Assembly (NCBI GenBank): GCA_037176725.1
Contig: JAZBRS010000014.1
Coordinates: 75,870,501-75,934,500 of the forward strand
DNA from: Posidonia oceanica
Lineage: Eukaryota > Streptophyta > Magnoliopsida > Alismatales > Posidoniaceae
Direction: 5' to 3'
Length of the DNA stretch: 64,000 nucleotides
Part shown: in pieces, positions 21,201 through 33,722 of the stretch
Layout of the letters: every line of letters starts with the position of its first letter
Position numbering within the stretch: the first letter of the stretch is position 1
Notes under the pieces: generated by a model
What the model saw: the letters and a program-made list of their open reading frames with translations, nothing else
Database searches by the model: none
What the model was told of the DNA's origin: nothing
Translations under genes and position numbers: made by a program

Positions 21201-24084
21201 GTTAGACTGACCTGATTCCGCGTCTGAGTCGCCCTCCCGACGTCGGTGGCTTCAGCAGTCGCCGGAGGAGGCCGTCCGGTCGCTGCGGGCGTCGCCGGTC
21301 GCTCGCGAAGGTTGGAGCTGCCTCAGAACATCCCTCCGGTGCTTCCTGATCGACCGGACTGAAGCTCTACAGCTCGGGTGAGGATTCGGCACTTTTGGGT
21401 TCTCGGAATGCTGCCGGAGGTCGGAGAGGGTGTTTGCTGCTCCTCAGGCTGGATGGAGTGTTCTGGAAGATTGCTGGAGGTTCGGGGAGTGATTCTGGGT
21501 GATTGGATTGCTGTTCTGGAGGCTGTGGAGGAAGTTTGAGAGTTGAGTCGATTTTTGGTTAGTGGTTGATGCAGGTGTTTGTAGTGGAGTTCTCGGTTTG
21601 TAGTGGGTGGCTGGGTTTGATGGTTGGTGTTTTGAGAAGGTGGAGGTCCAGTGAGTCTCTGGATGAAGTTTGGGAGAAGGCGGTGAGCTGGAGTAGAGGG
21701 AATTGTGAATGGAGTTAGGTTGGGTTTACAGTTGGAGCTTCAGGTGGTGTTCAGGTGATTTGGGGTGGTTCCAGGCAGTGGAAAGGCAATGGGGCGGTGG
21801 AGGATGAAGGTCTGGTGTTGGGTGAGATTGGGGAAGCAAAGGGGAGAAGAATGGAGGCTGGGAAAGGTGTCGGATTACTGGGAAAGAAAGAGGAGGATTT
21901 GCTGAAGATTTCGGCAGAGAGGGGGAAAGGAATTGGGTGGAAGCTGCTGGAGAATTGGAGGCTCTCTCCGGGACGCAAAGGTGGACGCTCAAACCACTCC
22001 CTCTGACCACTCTCTCTTCTGGAAATGGAGGAGGCAGAGAAGAAGAGGAAGGAGTCGTTTCAAGTGGAAGAAAAGGGTGGAAATGCTCTCTGGAATTGGA
22101 CGCGACTCTGGGTTCGCTCCGGAATTCTCTGTCCGCTCTGAAGTTGAAGATCGCTCACTGCCCCCCTTTCAACGGAGCTGAAGGACGCAGGCTTATATGA
22201 GGAGGAGCTGCCGGCACGCGCGCTGAAAAAATTTGAATCCAACGGCGTTGCACTGCAGCAGAGGAGACGGCGAGGCGACCGACACTCAATGCCTCCGGAT
22301 TTGGTGCTGAGATGGAGGAGTCGGCGAGCTGCTGTAGACCGAAATGATGGAGGCTTGAATTTGAATGGATGGAGGGAGATCTGTAGCAGCGAGCTCGCGG
22401 GAGGAATCCAGCTGACGCGCGAGGAAGAAGAAGGAGGGAGAAGGAGCGTGGGCCGGACTGTGCTGCGGGCCGAAGAAGAAAAATAAAAGGATAAAAAGAA
22501 GAAACGGGCCGGAGGGCCCAGTGAAGAAAAGGAAGAAAGAAAAAGAGAAGTAAGAAAGAAAGAGAGGGTAGAATGGGGAAATAAAATTAGTAAAAAGGAA
22601 CTAAAAATAAATAAAAATATTAGAAGGGTTGTGCTATAGATTAGGATTTTAATTAAAATTTTTAATGGTCATTTTGAGTTGATTAACGTGTTTTGGGCTT
22701 GATTAGGGTTTTAGGGCTTTGGTCTTGTTTTTAATTGGTTTTCACTTGATTAAATGTTTGTTAAACCTTTTTTAAATTGTTTTAAAAATTGTATTTCCCT
22801 TGTTGGACACTTAGGATATTAATTAGGATTTTTTAGGATTTAATTTCGTATTAATCAGGGTTGGTTTTAGGTTTTAAAGTTTTGGTCTTCTTAGGTTTTT
22901 TTTCTTCTTAAGTCTTTTAAGTTATGTTTTGATTTTTATTTATTGATTTTTCTTGAAGTTTTTAGTTGGATTTTTCTGGTTTGATAGAGTGTTTTCAAGT
23001 CTTTCAGATGTGTTTTTCTCTTCTTTTTTAATTAAGTTTTTAACTTGTTTTTCTTATGTTTATTAGGTTAAGTCTCTTGCCTTCTTTAATTATTTGTTTT
23101 AGTGTTTGATTTTTAATTCTCTTTTTTTAGGGTTTGTCTTTTAATTCTTCTGATGGGGTTTTTATTTTTGGTGGGTTTTGATTTTATCTTAGCTTTTTTC
23201 TTGATTTTTCAGTGTTTTCTTTTGATTTGTTTTGCATTTTTTAGCTTACATGTTTGGTTCTCTTTTTAGCTTGCCTTAGTTAACTTTAGGTTTTTAATTG
23301 CTTGTTTAATGTTTTTTAATCATTTTTCTTAGGGTTCTGATTTGTTTCTTTTATGTTTTGGGGTTTTACAGATTTTTAGGGGTTTTTATGGATTTTTGCA
23401 AAAGAGAGAAAAGCAAAAGAGAAAGAGGAAAGAAATGGAAGAAAGAGGGAAATAAAAGGAAAAGAGATAGGTTGGACGAAAACGATTTTTAAAATTCAGA
23501 GAAAATATTAAAAATAAAGTAAAAATAGGGATAAGATAGAGGAAGGATAGAAGTACAGAGGGGGCCCACAGCCAGACCAGAAAAAGGATAAGAAAGGGAT
23601 GAAGAGAGAGATGATAATCAGGAGAGAGAGAGGAGAGAGAAAATGATAATCCCGGAGAGAGAAAAGGATAATTTGGGTGAAAGGGGGTCTTAATGGTCTT
23701 GGAATGGGGTGAGAATTGGTGAGTGGGTAGTCTAGGGTTTGAAGTCTTGGTTCTGAAGTTTTGGTTTGATTCTAAGGAGGTTTTGGAGAGGTTTCAAGGT
23801 GTAGAAAAAGGGTAGTTTCACCTAGGTTTTCTAGGGTTTTCAAGGATGGGTTGGGTTTGGAAACTCCTAGGTTTTTGGGTAGGTTTGTTGAGTGGATAGT
23901 GGTGGGTTTTTCTATGGATTTTGGTTAGGTTTTGAGGTTGGGAAGGGGGGTAAAGGTTTGGGCCAAAACAGGCTGATTTTGAAGGGTAGAGAGGAGGATT
24001 AGGGTTAGGGTTTGGTTGGGGTTTGATCCAGCAATCACCAAGAGGGCTTCAAGGGTCCGGGCCTGCCAAGATGGGGTGTCAACA
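18257..24084 (-). repeat. 5' LTR of element E (5.83 kb, antisense)
   Basis: On the minus strand it starts TGTTGACACCCC (ending at 24084) and ends GATCGCTACA (18257). The block order of the B LTR is repeated in reverse. The candidate donor CAG|GT (21214/21211), the second donor near 19634 and the conserved U5 box (about 18540-18635) are all present. Confidence 0.93.
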
Positions 24085-24621
24085 CTCACGAGCTAGGTTT
24101 CGCCTGGTTCGGAACACAGACAGCGTAGCTGAGCATTTAGAAAGCACGTTTACCTTCCTTTCTCTGCATCTCTCCACTTAGAGCATACCTTAAGCATTCA
24201 TAGGCACATAGGCATTCAATCCTGCATTTCCCTGCGTATGCGAGCGTAAGCCTAGAAAGACCGATTCTCGGGCGTGTCGGGGGTGCCTAACACCTTCCCC
24301 GCACGTAACAGGAGTCCTTGCCCTGTCTTTTGGCCCGCAGTGACCATACCGCCCTTATCCTAGGCTAGAGTCATCTCATTTGCATGTATTTGCATTTGTT
24401 TCCTTTGCATTGCTTTGCTTTGCATTTCTTGCTCGATTTTGCGTGTTAATTCGCGCATTTCCCCCCGGTTTTCCTTGTCTCCCGTTAATAGACATGGTGG
24501 CGACTCTGATTTGTCTTATCTTTCTCTTTTCTCCTCGATTTCAAGTGTTTTCGAGTCGAGCCTCTTCCTCGGATCCAATCGCCGCTAAATAGCGAGCCTG
24601 ATTCCGATCGGGATCGCTACA
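24085..24621 (+). repeat. Remnant of 3' LTR of element B
   Basis: These 537 bp match 15213-15771 of B's own 5' LTR, including the GTGCCTAACACCTTCCCC box and the terminal GATCGCTACA. A small deletion removes one CATTCATTTAG segment. Its left end is the insertion point of E. Confidence 0.9.
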
Positions 24622-25320
24622 CTATTGCTAGGCTGATATCCTAAACTATCACCAGCAATTGCATTATACGGCTGATATCCAGTAACTATCCCTCATCATT
24701 GCACGTTCCAGTTGATAGGCCTATAAACTATCCGCCAGTTGATAGGACTGTAAACTATCGTTCCAGTTGATAGGACTGTAAACTATCGTTCCAGTTGATA
24801 GGACTGTAAACTATCGCTAGGCTGATATCCTAAACTATCACGTGCAATCATGTTATACGGCTGACACCCAGTAACTGTCCCTCGCAATGCCGTTTCCAGT
24901 TGATAGGACTGTAAACTATCCGCCAGTTGATAGGCTTGTAAACTATCCGCCAGTTGATAGGTCTGTAAACTATCGCTCCAGTTGATAGGACTGTAAACTA
25001 TCCGGCATTTGCGTTATACGGCTGATACCCAGTAACTATCACTCATGGTTTGTGGCTTCCAGTTGATAGGTCTGTAAACTATCCGCCAGTTGATAGGTCT
25101 GTAAACTATCCGCCAGTTGATAGGACTGTAAACTATCCCACACAACCATGTTATATGGCTGATATCCAGTAACTATCACTCACAACTGCCCTAGGCTGAT
25201 AACCTAAACTATCACTCTAGGCTGATAACCTAAACTATCACTCCAGGCTGATAACCTAAACTATCGCTCTAGGCTGATAACCTAAACTATCACTCCCGAT
25301 TGATAGGACCGTAAACTATC
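24622..25320 (+). repeat. GATA/TATC mini-hairpin repeat array, right part (element A)
   Basis: More than twenty short inverted-repeat units with three loop types: GTTGATAGG-x-CTGTAAACTATC, GGCTGATATCCAGTAACTATC and GGCTGATAACCTAAACTATC. Units with GACA have TGTC in the partner arm (for example near 24861). A GATAAG-8 nt-CTTATC hairpin closes the array at about 25326-25345. Confidence 0.88.
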
Positions 25321-25815
25321 CGAACGATAAGCCCATCACCTTATCACCCTTTTTGGCGTGACCTTGCCCCAGGAAGGCAAAGTCATGCACCTCCTTTTTT
25401 GCGATAGGAGAGTTGGCCTCTCTCCCCTCGCACCCCTCTTTTCTCTTTGCTAGCTTGCTCCCCGGGCGGGGACGAGCTGCACCCTGCTTCTTTGCTTTGT
25501 CGCGCGAGTCCGGCCTTCCTGCCAGATCCTTGCGCCACATCGCGCCCTTTTAGCATTTTCTCTTGCATCATCTCTGCATCTTCTCAGCTAGCATTGCATG
25601 CTACTTTAGTATCATTGGCATCACTTGCACAGCATCAGCATTTTGGCTAACTTTTGTACTAACTCTTGCATCGCATTTGCATTAGCATGCATTACACACT
25701 TAGCATTCATCCATCTGCACCCTGCATTTTGCATTGCGGCAACGGGCTACGATCTTAAGTGCATCCGCCGAATAAGTAGCTCACGCCCATAGCAAATCGC
25801 TGCTCCCGCCGGTCA
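25321..25815 (+). other. Spacer between repeats and polypurine tract (element A)
   Basis: No gene seen. The region is collinear with 53161-53665 of element C and includes a stretch rich in GCAT (25560-25720). A CTCCCCGGGCGGGGAC palindromic segment sits near 25458. Confidence 0.6.
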
Positions 25816-25882
25816 GATGGGGTGCCTTGTCAACCCTGAGCAGCGGCCTCGCTCCGCTTGACCTTGCTCAGGGAGGGGCATC
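25816..25882 (+). promoter_or_regulatory. Polypurine tract and surrounding stem (element A)
   Basis: The tract AGGGAGGGGCATC (25870-25882) abuts the LTR start and would prime plus-strand DNA. It overlaps the 3' arm of CCCTGAGC (25834-25841) with GCTCAGGG (25866-25873). Upstream GATGGGGTG-CC-TTGTCAAC (25816-25834) is complementary to the LTR start GTTGACACCCCATC. Confidence 0.82.
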
Positions 25883-28800
25883 TGTTGACACCCCATCTTG
25901 GCAGGCTTGGGCCACTTGGAGCCCTCCTGGTGATTGCTGGACTCAAACCCAAAACAAACCAAACCTTAACCCTCCTCTTTACCCTTCAAAACCAAGCAAA
26001 CTTGACCTAAGCCTTTACCCCTCTTCCCAAGCTCAAAACCTAGCCAAAATCCATAGGAAAACCCACCAACACCCACTTAGCAAACCTACCCAAGAACTTA
26101 GAAACTTTCAAACCTAGACCATTCCCAAAAACCCTAGAAAACCTAGGTAAAACTACCCTTTTTCTACACCTCAAAACCCCTCCAAAACCTTCTTAGAATC
26201 AAACCAAAACTTCAGAAGCAACACCTCAAATCGTAGACTGCCCACTCATCAATTTTCATCCCATTCCAAGACCTTTAAGACCTCCATTCACCCAAATTAT
26301 CCTTTTCTCTCTCCGGGATTATCATTTTCTCTCTCCTCTCTCTCTCCTGACTATCATCTCTCTTTTCATCCCCTTCTTGCTCCTTCTCTGGTCTGGCTGT
26401 GGGCCCCCTTTGGGCTTCTATCCTTCCTCTATCTTATCCCTATTTTTACTTTATTTTTAACACTTTCCCTAATTTTCAAAAAATCCTTTTCCTTCAACCT
26501 ATCTCTTTTCCTTTTATCTCCCTCATTTTTCCATTTCTTTCCTCCTTCTCTTTTCCTCTTCTCTCTTTTGCAAAAATCCATAAAAAACCCTAAAAATCTG
26601 TAAAACCCCAAAACATAAAAGAAACAAATCAGAACCCTAAGAAAAACAATTAAAAAATATTAAACAAGCAATTAAAAACCTAAACTTAACTAAATCAAGC
26701 TAAAAGGAAAACCAAGCATGTAAGCTAAAAAATGCAAAACAAATCAAAAGAAAACACTGGAAAATCAAGAAAAAAACTAAAATGAAATCAGAACCCACCA
26801 AGAGTAAAAACCCCATCAGAAGAATTAAAAAACAAACCCTAAAAAGAAGAATCAAAAAACAAACATTAAAACAAGTAATTAAAGAAGCAAAAGACTTAAC
26901 CTAACAAACCTAAAAAAAAAAAAACAAATTAAAAAGCTTAATTAAAAGAAAAAGAAAAAAAACACATTAAGAAAGACTTAAAAAACACCCCATCAAACCA
27001 GAAAAATCTAACTAAAAACTTCAAGAAAAATCAACAAATAAAAATCAAGGCATAATTTAAAAGACTTAAGAAAGAAAAAAAACCCTAAGGAGACTAAAAC
27101 TTAAAAACCTGAAAACAACCTTGATTAATACGAAAATAAATCCTAAAAAATCCTAATCAATATCCTAAGTGTCCAACAAGGGAAACACAATTTTTAAAAC
27201 AATTTAAAAAAGGTTTAACAAACATTTAATCAAGTGAAAACTAATTAAAAGCAAAACCAAAACCCTAAAACCCTAATCAAGCCCAAAACACATTAATCAA
27301 CCCAAAATGGCCATTAAAAAATTTAATTAAAATCCTAATTCACATCACAACCTTTCTAGTATTTTTATTTATTTTTAGTTCCTTTTTACTAATTTTATTT
27401 TTCCCATTCTACCCTCTCTTCTTTCTTACTTCTCTTTTTCTTTCTTTCCTTTCCTTACTGGGCCCAATCCAGCCCATTTTTCTTTTTTCTTTTATTTCTT
27501 TTCCTTCGGCCCACAGTCCGGCCTCCTTCTTCCTCCTTCTTCCCCACCTTCTGCATTTTTTTTTCTCAGCTTCTCTCCCGCGAGCGGCCAGCTACAGCCC
27601 TCCCTCCACCATTTAAAATTCGAAGCTTCCATCTCATCAGTCCACAGCAGCTCGCCGCTCTCTCCCATCTCAGCACCAATTCCGGGAGGCATTCAATGCC
27701 CGTCGTCTCGCCGGCACCCATCGCCTCAGCTGCAGTGCGACGCCGTTGAATTCAAAAATCCCAGCGCGCGCACCGGCAACTCCTCCTGATATAACCCTCC
27801 AGTCATCTCCTCTTTTTTTCGCCCTTTGATCATCTAGAGAGAGAGAAGGAGAGATCAGGGCTCATCAGTTAGTTATCAGCAAACCTGAGAGAGAAACCAG
27901 AGAGCATCAGTAGCATTCTCCCCACCTGAGCGACCTCCTTTCCCCTTCCCCTTCACCCTCCAATTCCAAAAAGGAGAGAGTAGGAAGAGAGAGCCTGAGG
28001 GAGTTCTTCGCATCCCGGAGAGAGAGCTGAAGTCCAGAGAGAATCCCCAAGCAAACAACTCTTTCTTCTCCCTCTGAATTCAGCAGCCTTCCCCCTTCTT
28101 TTTCCTCAGATACCAAGCCCATTCCGACCCTCATTTCTCTCCCATTTCATCCTCCAAATTCACCCAGCACGTCAGTACCTTTCCCCCTCCACTTCATGGC
28201 CATTCCACTACTAAAACACCTCCAGACCACCTGAAACTCCACCCATAAGCCAATTCAAGACCCATCTGCAATTGCCTTCACCACCGTCCACCACATCCTC
28301 CCAAACTCCACCCAGATAATCCCCTGACCTCCACCTTCCCAAAGCACCTGACCTTCAGCCCTCTCCCTCACCACAGACCAAGATTTTCACTACAAACACC
28401 TATCACTCCCGCTGATCAGAAACCAGACCACCCTCCAGTCTCTCTCCACACTCTCCAAAAACCCAATTTGACTCTCCGGAATCACTCCCCGAACCTCCAG
28501 CAGTCATCCAGAACCACCCGTCCAGTCTGACGAGCAGCAAGCAACCCCTCCGACCTCCGGTTACCACCTGTGAACCCAAAGTTGTCGAATTGCCGCGAGA
28601 CCTCTGAAGCTTCTGTCCAACCGACTGGGAAGCGCCGGAAGAACATTCTGAAGCAGCTCCAGCCCTCGCGAGCAGCCGGCGACGCCTGCAGCGACCGGAC
28701 GACCTCCACCGACGACTGCTGAAGCCATCGACGTCGGGAGGACATCTCAGACGCGGAATCAGGTGAACTCAACTTCCCTTAGTCTTCTTTTCTTCCCGTG

Positions 28801-31792
28801 CTGCTTCTCCGCCCTTTAGAATAGCATTTCCAGCCTTCCTGCTCCGAATCCGGCTCCGATCAAATCGTCTTCTCCGGCGAGCTCTTCCGGTCGTCACGTC
28901 GCTCCGGCCAGTAGAACGCGACTCCGGAGGTTGTCGCAGGACCGCACGAACCTCAGGAAGCTTCTCCGGCCCTCAGAACACAGCGTCGCTGTGTCAATCG
29001 GTCGGACGAACCTTCTGAAGCTCTGTGGAACTCCGGCGACCGTTCCAGTCCGTTCCAGGTCGCGCCGTCCTCCGTCGATCACATCCTGATCTCCGTCAGC
29101 GTCAGGAGCAGCTCCTCCGCCCACCCGCGCGTCTCCAGCAGCCCTGTGTCGGTGGTCGCGGGCGCTGGCTGCCTGCTGCTACAGTGCCCACGGCCGTCGG
29201 CCGTTTACTGTTTATTTATTTTTCCGTTTGTATAGTTTGTTAGTAAATATTGCATGTTTGGTCTAAGTTTTCTTATTTTTGCGTTCAGGTCCTTATATCA
29301 TTTAATCTGCTGTCTTTTTTATTTAAAACCATGCTAAATTGCATTAAGTGTTTGTGTTTCTCTGTATTTGCCCTTCGGTCCTTTTACTGTGCATTCTAGT
29401 TGTAATTTTTTATGTTTTAGCCCCTCTGTTTTTAATTTTTGCATCCCGGTCCTGCAGTAGTTTATTTAATTTAAATGCATGAACTTTGCCTTATTATATT
29501 GCATTCCAGACCCCTGTCTTTTCTCATTTTTGCACTTTCATCCTCTGCACTGTAGAACTTAGGTTTAAATTTTAATTTCTGCTTGTTGCATTGCATATTT
29601 GCCCCCCTGTTTTCTTTTTTTTGCATGTAGGTCCATTTTAAATGTGCAGTAACTGTTTTCCATGCATTTTGGCTTATTGCATTGCATTTTTAACCCTGTT
29701 TTTCCCAAAAATTGCACATCAGTCCTGTCTACTGATTTCAGAGCATGTTTACCATATAAAATTGCATATTTGACCCTTGCATGATTTCAAAATCACACAT
29801 AGGTCCTTGCATCCTTTAAAAATCATGTAAAAAGACTGTTTTGCCCCTAAAGTTGCATCTTAGCTCCTATGCTTACAAAATTGCATGTAGACCCTCCACT
29901 TGCATTCCCAGACTCCCCAGAACCCTGTTTTCTGGAAAATTTGCACTTTAGACCCTAGTTTTTTCCAAAATTACCCTCTGATTTCCATTTGCTTTCAAAA
30001 CTTCTTCCAATGCATGCCCTCTTTTCAAAATAGCTTTCTGAACCCAATCTTTTGCAAAATAACCCTCTGCCCTCTCCTGTTTTCAAAACTCTCTCCTGTG
30101 GGCCCCATCCTTTTTTGAAAATTTGCATTTAGCCCCCTTCTCTTTTCAAAAATGGCATTTGAACCTCTGTTTTTCTAAAAATTACCCTCTTGTCTTTTCT
30201 TGCATCTTGCATGCATCCTGCATTCATTTAGCTTTGCATTTTAGCATCCCTTTGCACACACTAACCACCTTTAGCTCCCCTTCACTTGGGAGGACCTTTT
30301 GCACGCCCCTAGGACCTCCTGAACACTTAGATCTATTCTTCTCCCCTGTTCTGGCCCTCCTGCCTTGAAGCTGCGACATCTTCCAATCCGACCGTTGGAT
30401 CTTCTCAAGCAAGCTACCCAGACGACCACAGCGAAGCGCTCTTCAGCATGGACCAAGCAGATCTCAGATCAGGCTCCCGGATTTCCAGGTATGTCCTCCT
30501 GAACCCCTGCATTGCATTCATTTGCATGCCATTTGCATAGTTTTCCTCATTTTCGATTTCTGTCTCTTTGAGCACGTAGAATAGGACCTCTTCTTCTTGT
30601 CTATCAACTCAGATCCCTGTTTCGCGTACTCTTGGGCGTTTTGTGTTGAGTTTTCCCTGGATTTACCACTTAATGTGACTTTCTTCCCCCTTTTCCACGA
30701 TCCGATCGCATCGCGAGCTTTGGGCAGCATGCGAGACACACCGTGGAACGGTTTAGCGGGAAATGATCGCAAAAGAGGTGGCAATCCCCCCGTTTGCTCA
30801 CTCTCCCCTTTGTAGGTCTTCACACCTACTCTGTGTGGCCCCGAACAGCGCCTGTTCTCACACTTGCGTTGTTCTACTTCTCCTTTTACTGCTCCTAATC
30901 CTTTCCTTGCATTTGCATTTGCACGGCTTTTTCCGAGGTTTTATCTCGCAGCTTTTGGCACCGTTTTGCGTGCCCGCTCTCGTTTTGGCACCGTTTTGCG
31001 TGCCTGCTTTGTCTTTCGCGTCGTTTTGCACGCTCGCCCTGTTTCTGGCACAGTTTTGCATGCCCGTCATCGTCTTTTGCACCGATTTGCGTGCCGCCTT
31101 GTCTTTTTGCACCGTTTTGCGCGCTTTCTTGTTTTTCGCCTCGTTTTGCGTGTTTTACGCCGTTTCCTCTTGCATGTCGATCGCATTGCATGGTTTTGCC
31201 GTTGTTTTGCTTTTTTCGCTTGCATTTGCATATAGGGCTGTGATGCTTACTGCCTGGAGTTCTCACGAGCCAGGTTTCGCCCGGTTCGGAACACAGACAG
31301 CGTAGCTGAGCACTTAGACAGTACGTTTACTTCCTTGCCCTGCATCTCTCCACTTAGAGCACACCTTGAGCATTCATTTAGGCATTCATAGGCACATAGG
31401 CATTCAATCCTGCATTTCCCTGTGTATGCGAGCGTAAGCCTAGAAAGACCGATTCTCGGGCGTGTCGGGGGTGCCTAACACCTTCTCCGCACGTAACAGG
31501 AGTCCTTGCCCTGTCTTTTGGCCCGCAGTGACCATACCGCCCTTATCCTAGGCTAGAGTCATCTCATTTGCATGTATTTGCATTTGTTTCCTTTGCATTC
31601 CTTGCTTGGTTTTGCGTGTTAATTCACGCATTTCCCCCGGTTTTCCTTGTCTCCCGTTAATAGACATGGTGGCGACTCTGATTTGTCTTATCTTTCTCTT
31701 TTCTCCTCGATTTTAAGTGTTTTCGAGTCGAGCCTCTTCCTCGGATCCAATCGTCGCTAATAGCGAGCCTGATTCCGATCGGGATCGCTACA
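25883..31792 (+). repeat. 3' LTR of element A (5.91 kb)
   Basis: It starts TGTTGACACCCC and ends GATCGCTACA, with the same block order as the B LTR. Candidate donors are at 28763 (GAATCAG|GTGAAC) and 30489 (TTTCCAG|GTATGT), with an acceptor at 30815. It is clearly diverged from the C LTRs, especially in 27500-29200, so A and C are not sister copies. Confidence 0.93.
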
Positions 31793-32864
31793 ACCGGGAT
31801 GCGGAACTTCAGTGGGAGCACCGCCTCTGGGAAGTAACAGAGGTTCTGGAAATGGTAAGACTGGTGGTCTGTACCCTGCACTTGTTGAAGTGCTTTCTCC
31901 AGAACAGCGAACCTGTTGTCGTTGGATTCTGGAGCTGCTGCCAAAGGAGGTGGTATAGTAGGGGCAGGAGCCACATACGCCACATAGGACGCACCATGGT
32001 GCTCCTCTGGGTCTACCATCACATCGCCTGGTGGAGCGACAGGATGGGCGGCGTATCCGTGCGGGTGTGTTGTGTGTGCTGGCATGTATGCTGGGGTAGG
32101 GTATTGCTGATGCAGGGGGTATGAATAACTAGCATGCTGTGTAACAGGTGATGCAGAGTGCTAGAGCATCTGCTGCTGCACCGGCACGGTGTCGGGCTGT
32201 AGGCCAGAGGGATACTGCGCTCCGACCAGTCCTAAGGACTAACCACTAGGTGCCAGAGGAGGATACTGTGTAGGGTGTTGTGCATATGCAGGAGGCAGAA
32301 GCTGAGCCCCCATCGCCTGAGCAGTGAGTAGTTGAGGCGGTGGTCTAGGCAGGGGAGCAGAGGGGAATGCTTGCGACGTGAGAGCAGGTCGCAGCGGAGC
32401 CTCGGGAGCAGCAGGAGTGAATGAAGGGCAAAGAGATAGAGCCATGCCTTGTAGTCTCTGGGCGGTCTCCATCAGCTACTGATACAGCATCTCAGGGGAC
32501 CCGTCAGTAGGTATGCTGAGTTACAGGATCGGTAAGGGACCAGAATCAAGCGGCTGGGACACAGATTGTCCAAGGGGCGGAGGTCCTAAGGCGAGATTCA
32601 CCACAGCAGGGTGGGTGTCAAAAGTGACATTGCCCTAGGGAGGAGGAGTCAGTGGTGTCTCCGGAGCGCGAGTGGCAGTTACCAAGACAGTCTCGGCAAC
32701 CAGGTCCGGCGGAGCTGCCACTGCCCCACAGAATAAGAGGGAGGCAGCTGCACCAGAGAAGGAGACGCTAGCACAGTGGGAGTCAATGCGAGAGCCGAAG
32801 GGACCGAAAGAGGGGCCGCCTCTGGGGCAACAGGGACCTGGGAATCACTAACAAACTGGGCCAT
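31793..32864 (-). pseudogene. Broken gag of element D, interrupted by element A
   Basis: On the minus strand it starts at 32864 (MAQFVSDS). Pro-rich blocks follow (PPPQLLTAQAMGAQLLPP, HGYAAHPVAPPGDVMVDPEE), then VLEKALQQVQGTDHQSYHFQ and LCYFPEAVLPLKF, where A's LTR cuts in. Several in-frame stops exist, for example around 32250 and 32480 in comparison with element C. The capsid-like domain and everything after would lie beyond the left edge of the window. Confidence 0.82.
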
Positions 32865-33722
32865 CGCTGACCAAGAATGGGTGATCACAGGGCTATGAGA
32901 GGGGGCAAGAGGGCAAATCCTAGGAGGAGCTATGTTCGCTAAGGCGAAGTAGCTCGAAAGGGGGGATGATCAGAAGTAGGGGTCGCAACAGGGGCGTCAG
33001 TAAGAGAAGGCACTCAAGCTCCAGCTAAGGAACTCGCTGACTGACCTCTGCATGAAAGGCAAACAAATAACAAGGGATTAGAACCCGAAAGTAAAAAATG
33101 CAAGTGCTTTAATGTATGATATGAATGCAGATGTATGCTTTCTAGCATGCTCTCCCTCACCAATCTAGGGTGTCCTAGTAGGCAGTCTACTTCAGACGCT
33201 CACGGGTGTACAGGTTGCCGACTCAGGTTAGAAAAAGGCAGGTCCCACGTCTTAAACCCGGCCCAAAGCTCAGGTGGTGACGTAGTGGTGCGTAGGTGGC
33301 CTTGACCCTGCCAGAAGCATGGGTGGTACCCTCTACTAACACCGACGCGACCCCCTGACAAGGGGGGACAGACCGATCTACTTACACCACGCCAAAGCGT
33401 TGGGGGCAAGAGACTGGGACTACCCTTCTCAGACTATAGGTGGACTCAGATGAGAAGAATGCATGCCCTATATGATGCTTTATGCAAATGCTTCGCATTT
33501 TATCTTGCATATTTTATTAACTCAAGGAGGTGCAGGTGTGTTGCAGTCTCTAGTTGCTCCTAGAGGTTCTTTTTACTTGCTATTTTTAATTAGCCATGGG
33601 GGAAGCAATCAGTCTCTACTTGTCCTTAGGCTTAATGCAAAAGGGGAAGAAAATCACCCAATCATGGCAAGCAGACAACACACATCATTGCAAAAGGCAT
33701 GGGCATGGCATGTGTATGTGTG
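32865..33722 (-). other. 5' leader of element D, first part
   Basis: Non-coding. It is homologous to the leaders of E (16933-18237) and C (39477-41189). The GCATGCCCTATATGATGCTT block is at about 33461-33480. The leader is cut by element C at 33722 and resumes at 59476. Confidence 0.75.
33718..33722 (+). repeat. Left target-site duplication of element C (GTGTG)
   Basis: GTGTG precedes TGTTGACA of the 5' LTR, and GTGTG (59471-59475) follows CTACA of the 3' LTR. An exact 5-bp duplication is the normal Ty3/gypsy integration product. Confidence 0.93.

Larger units (their letters stand above)
16034..24084 (-). mobile_element. Element E: antisense Tat/Ogre-like fragment (5' LTR, leader, part of gag)
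   Basis: Reading leftward from 24084, E has a complete 5.83 kb 5' LTR, a primer site, a 1.3 kb leader and about 900 bp of gag, then stops at 16034. Its LTR start (TGTTGACACC on the minus strand) abuts B's 3' LTR at 24085. It probably inserted there, and its remaining body was then deleted together with most of B. Confidence 0.85.
10133..24621 (+). mobile_element. Element B: Tat/Ogre-like retrotransposon, gutted, carrying nested element E
   Basis: B runs from TGTTGACACCCC at 10133 to GATCGCTACA at 24621 and lies inside A's hairpin repeats. Only its 5' LTR, primer site, about 260 bp of leader and the last 537 bp of its 3' LTR remain. Everything between was lost in the event that left antisense element E in place. 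It has no coding capacity. Confidence 0.85.
24622..31792 (+). mobile_element. Element A, right part: 3' UTR end and 3' LTR
   Basis: The hairpin array interrupted at 10132 resumes here after the CTATT target copy. It is followed by a GC-mixed spacer, the polypurine tract and the complete 3' LTR. The sequence after the LTR is antisense gag of element D, beginning ACCGG, so ACCGG should also flank A's 5' LTR outside the window. Confidence 0.9.
31793..33722 (-). mobile_element. Element D, left segment: antisense gag and leader
   Basis: This is antisense retrotransposon sequence cut on the left by A (inside gag) and on the right by C (inside the leader). It resumes at 59476. Its gag and LTR are much more diverged from A, B, C and E than those are from each other, so D is a separate, older subfamily. 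Confidence 0.85.
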
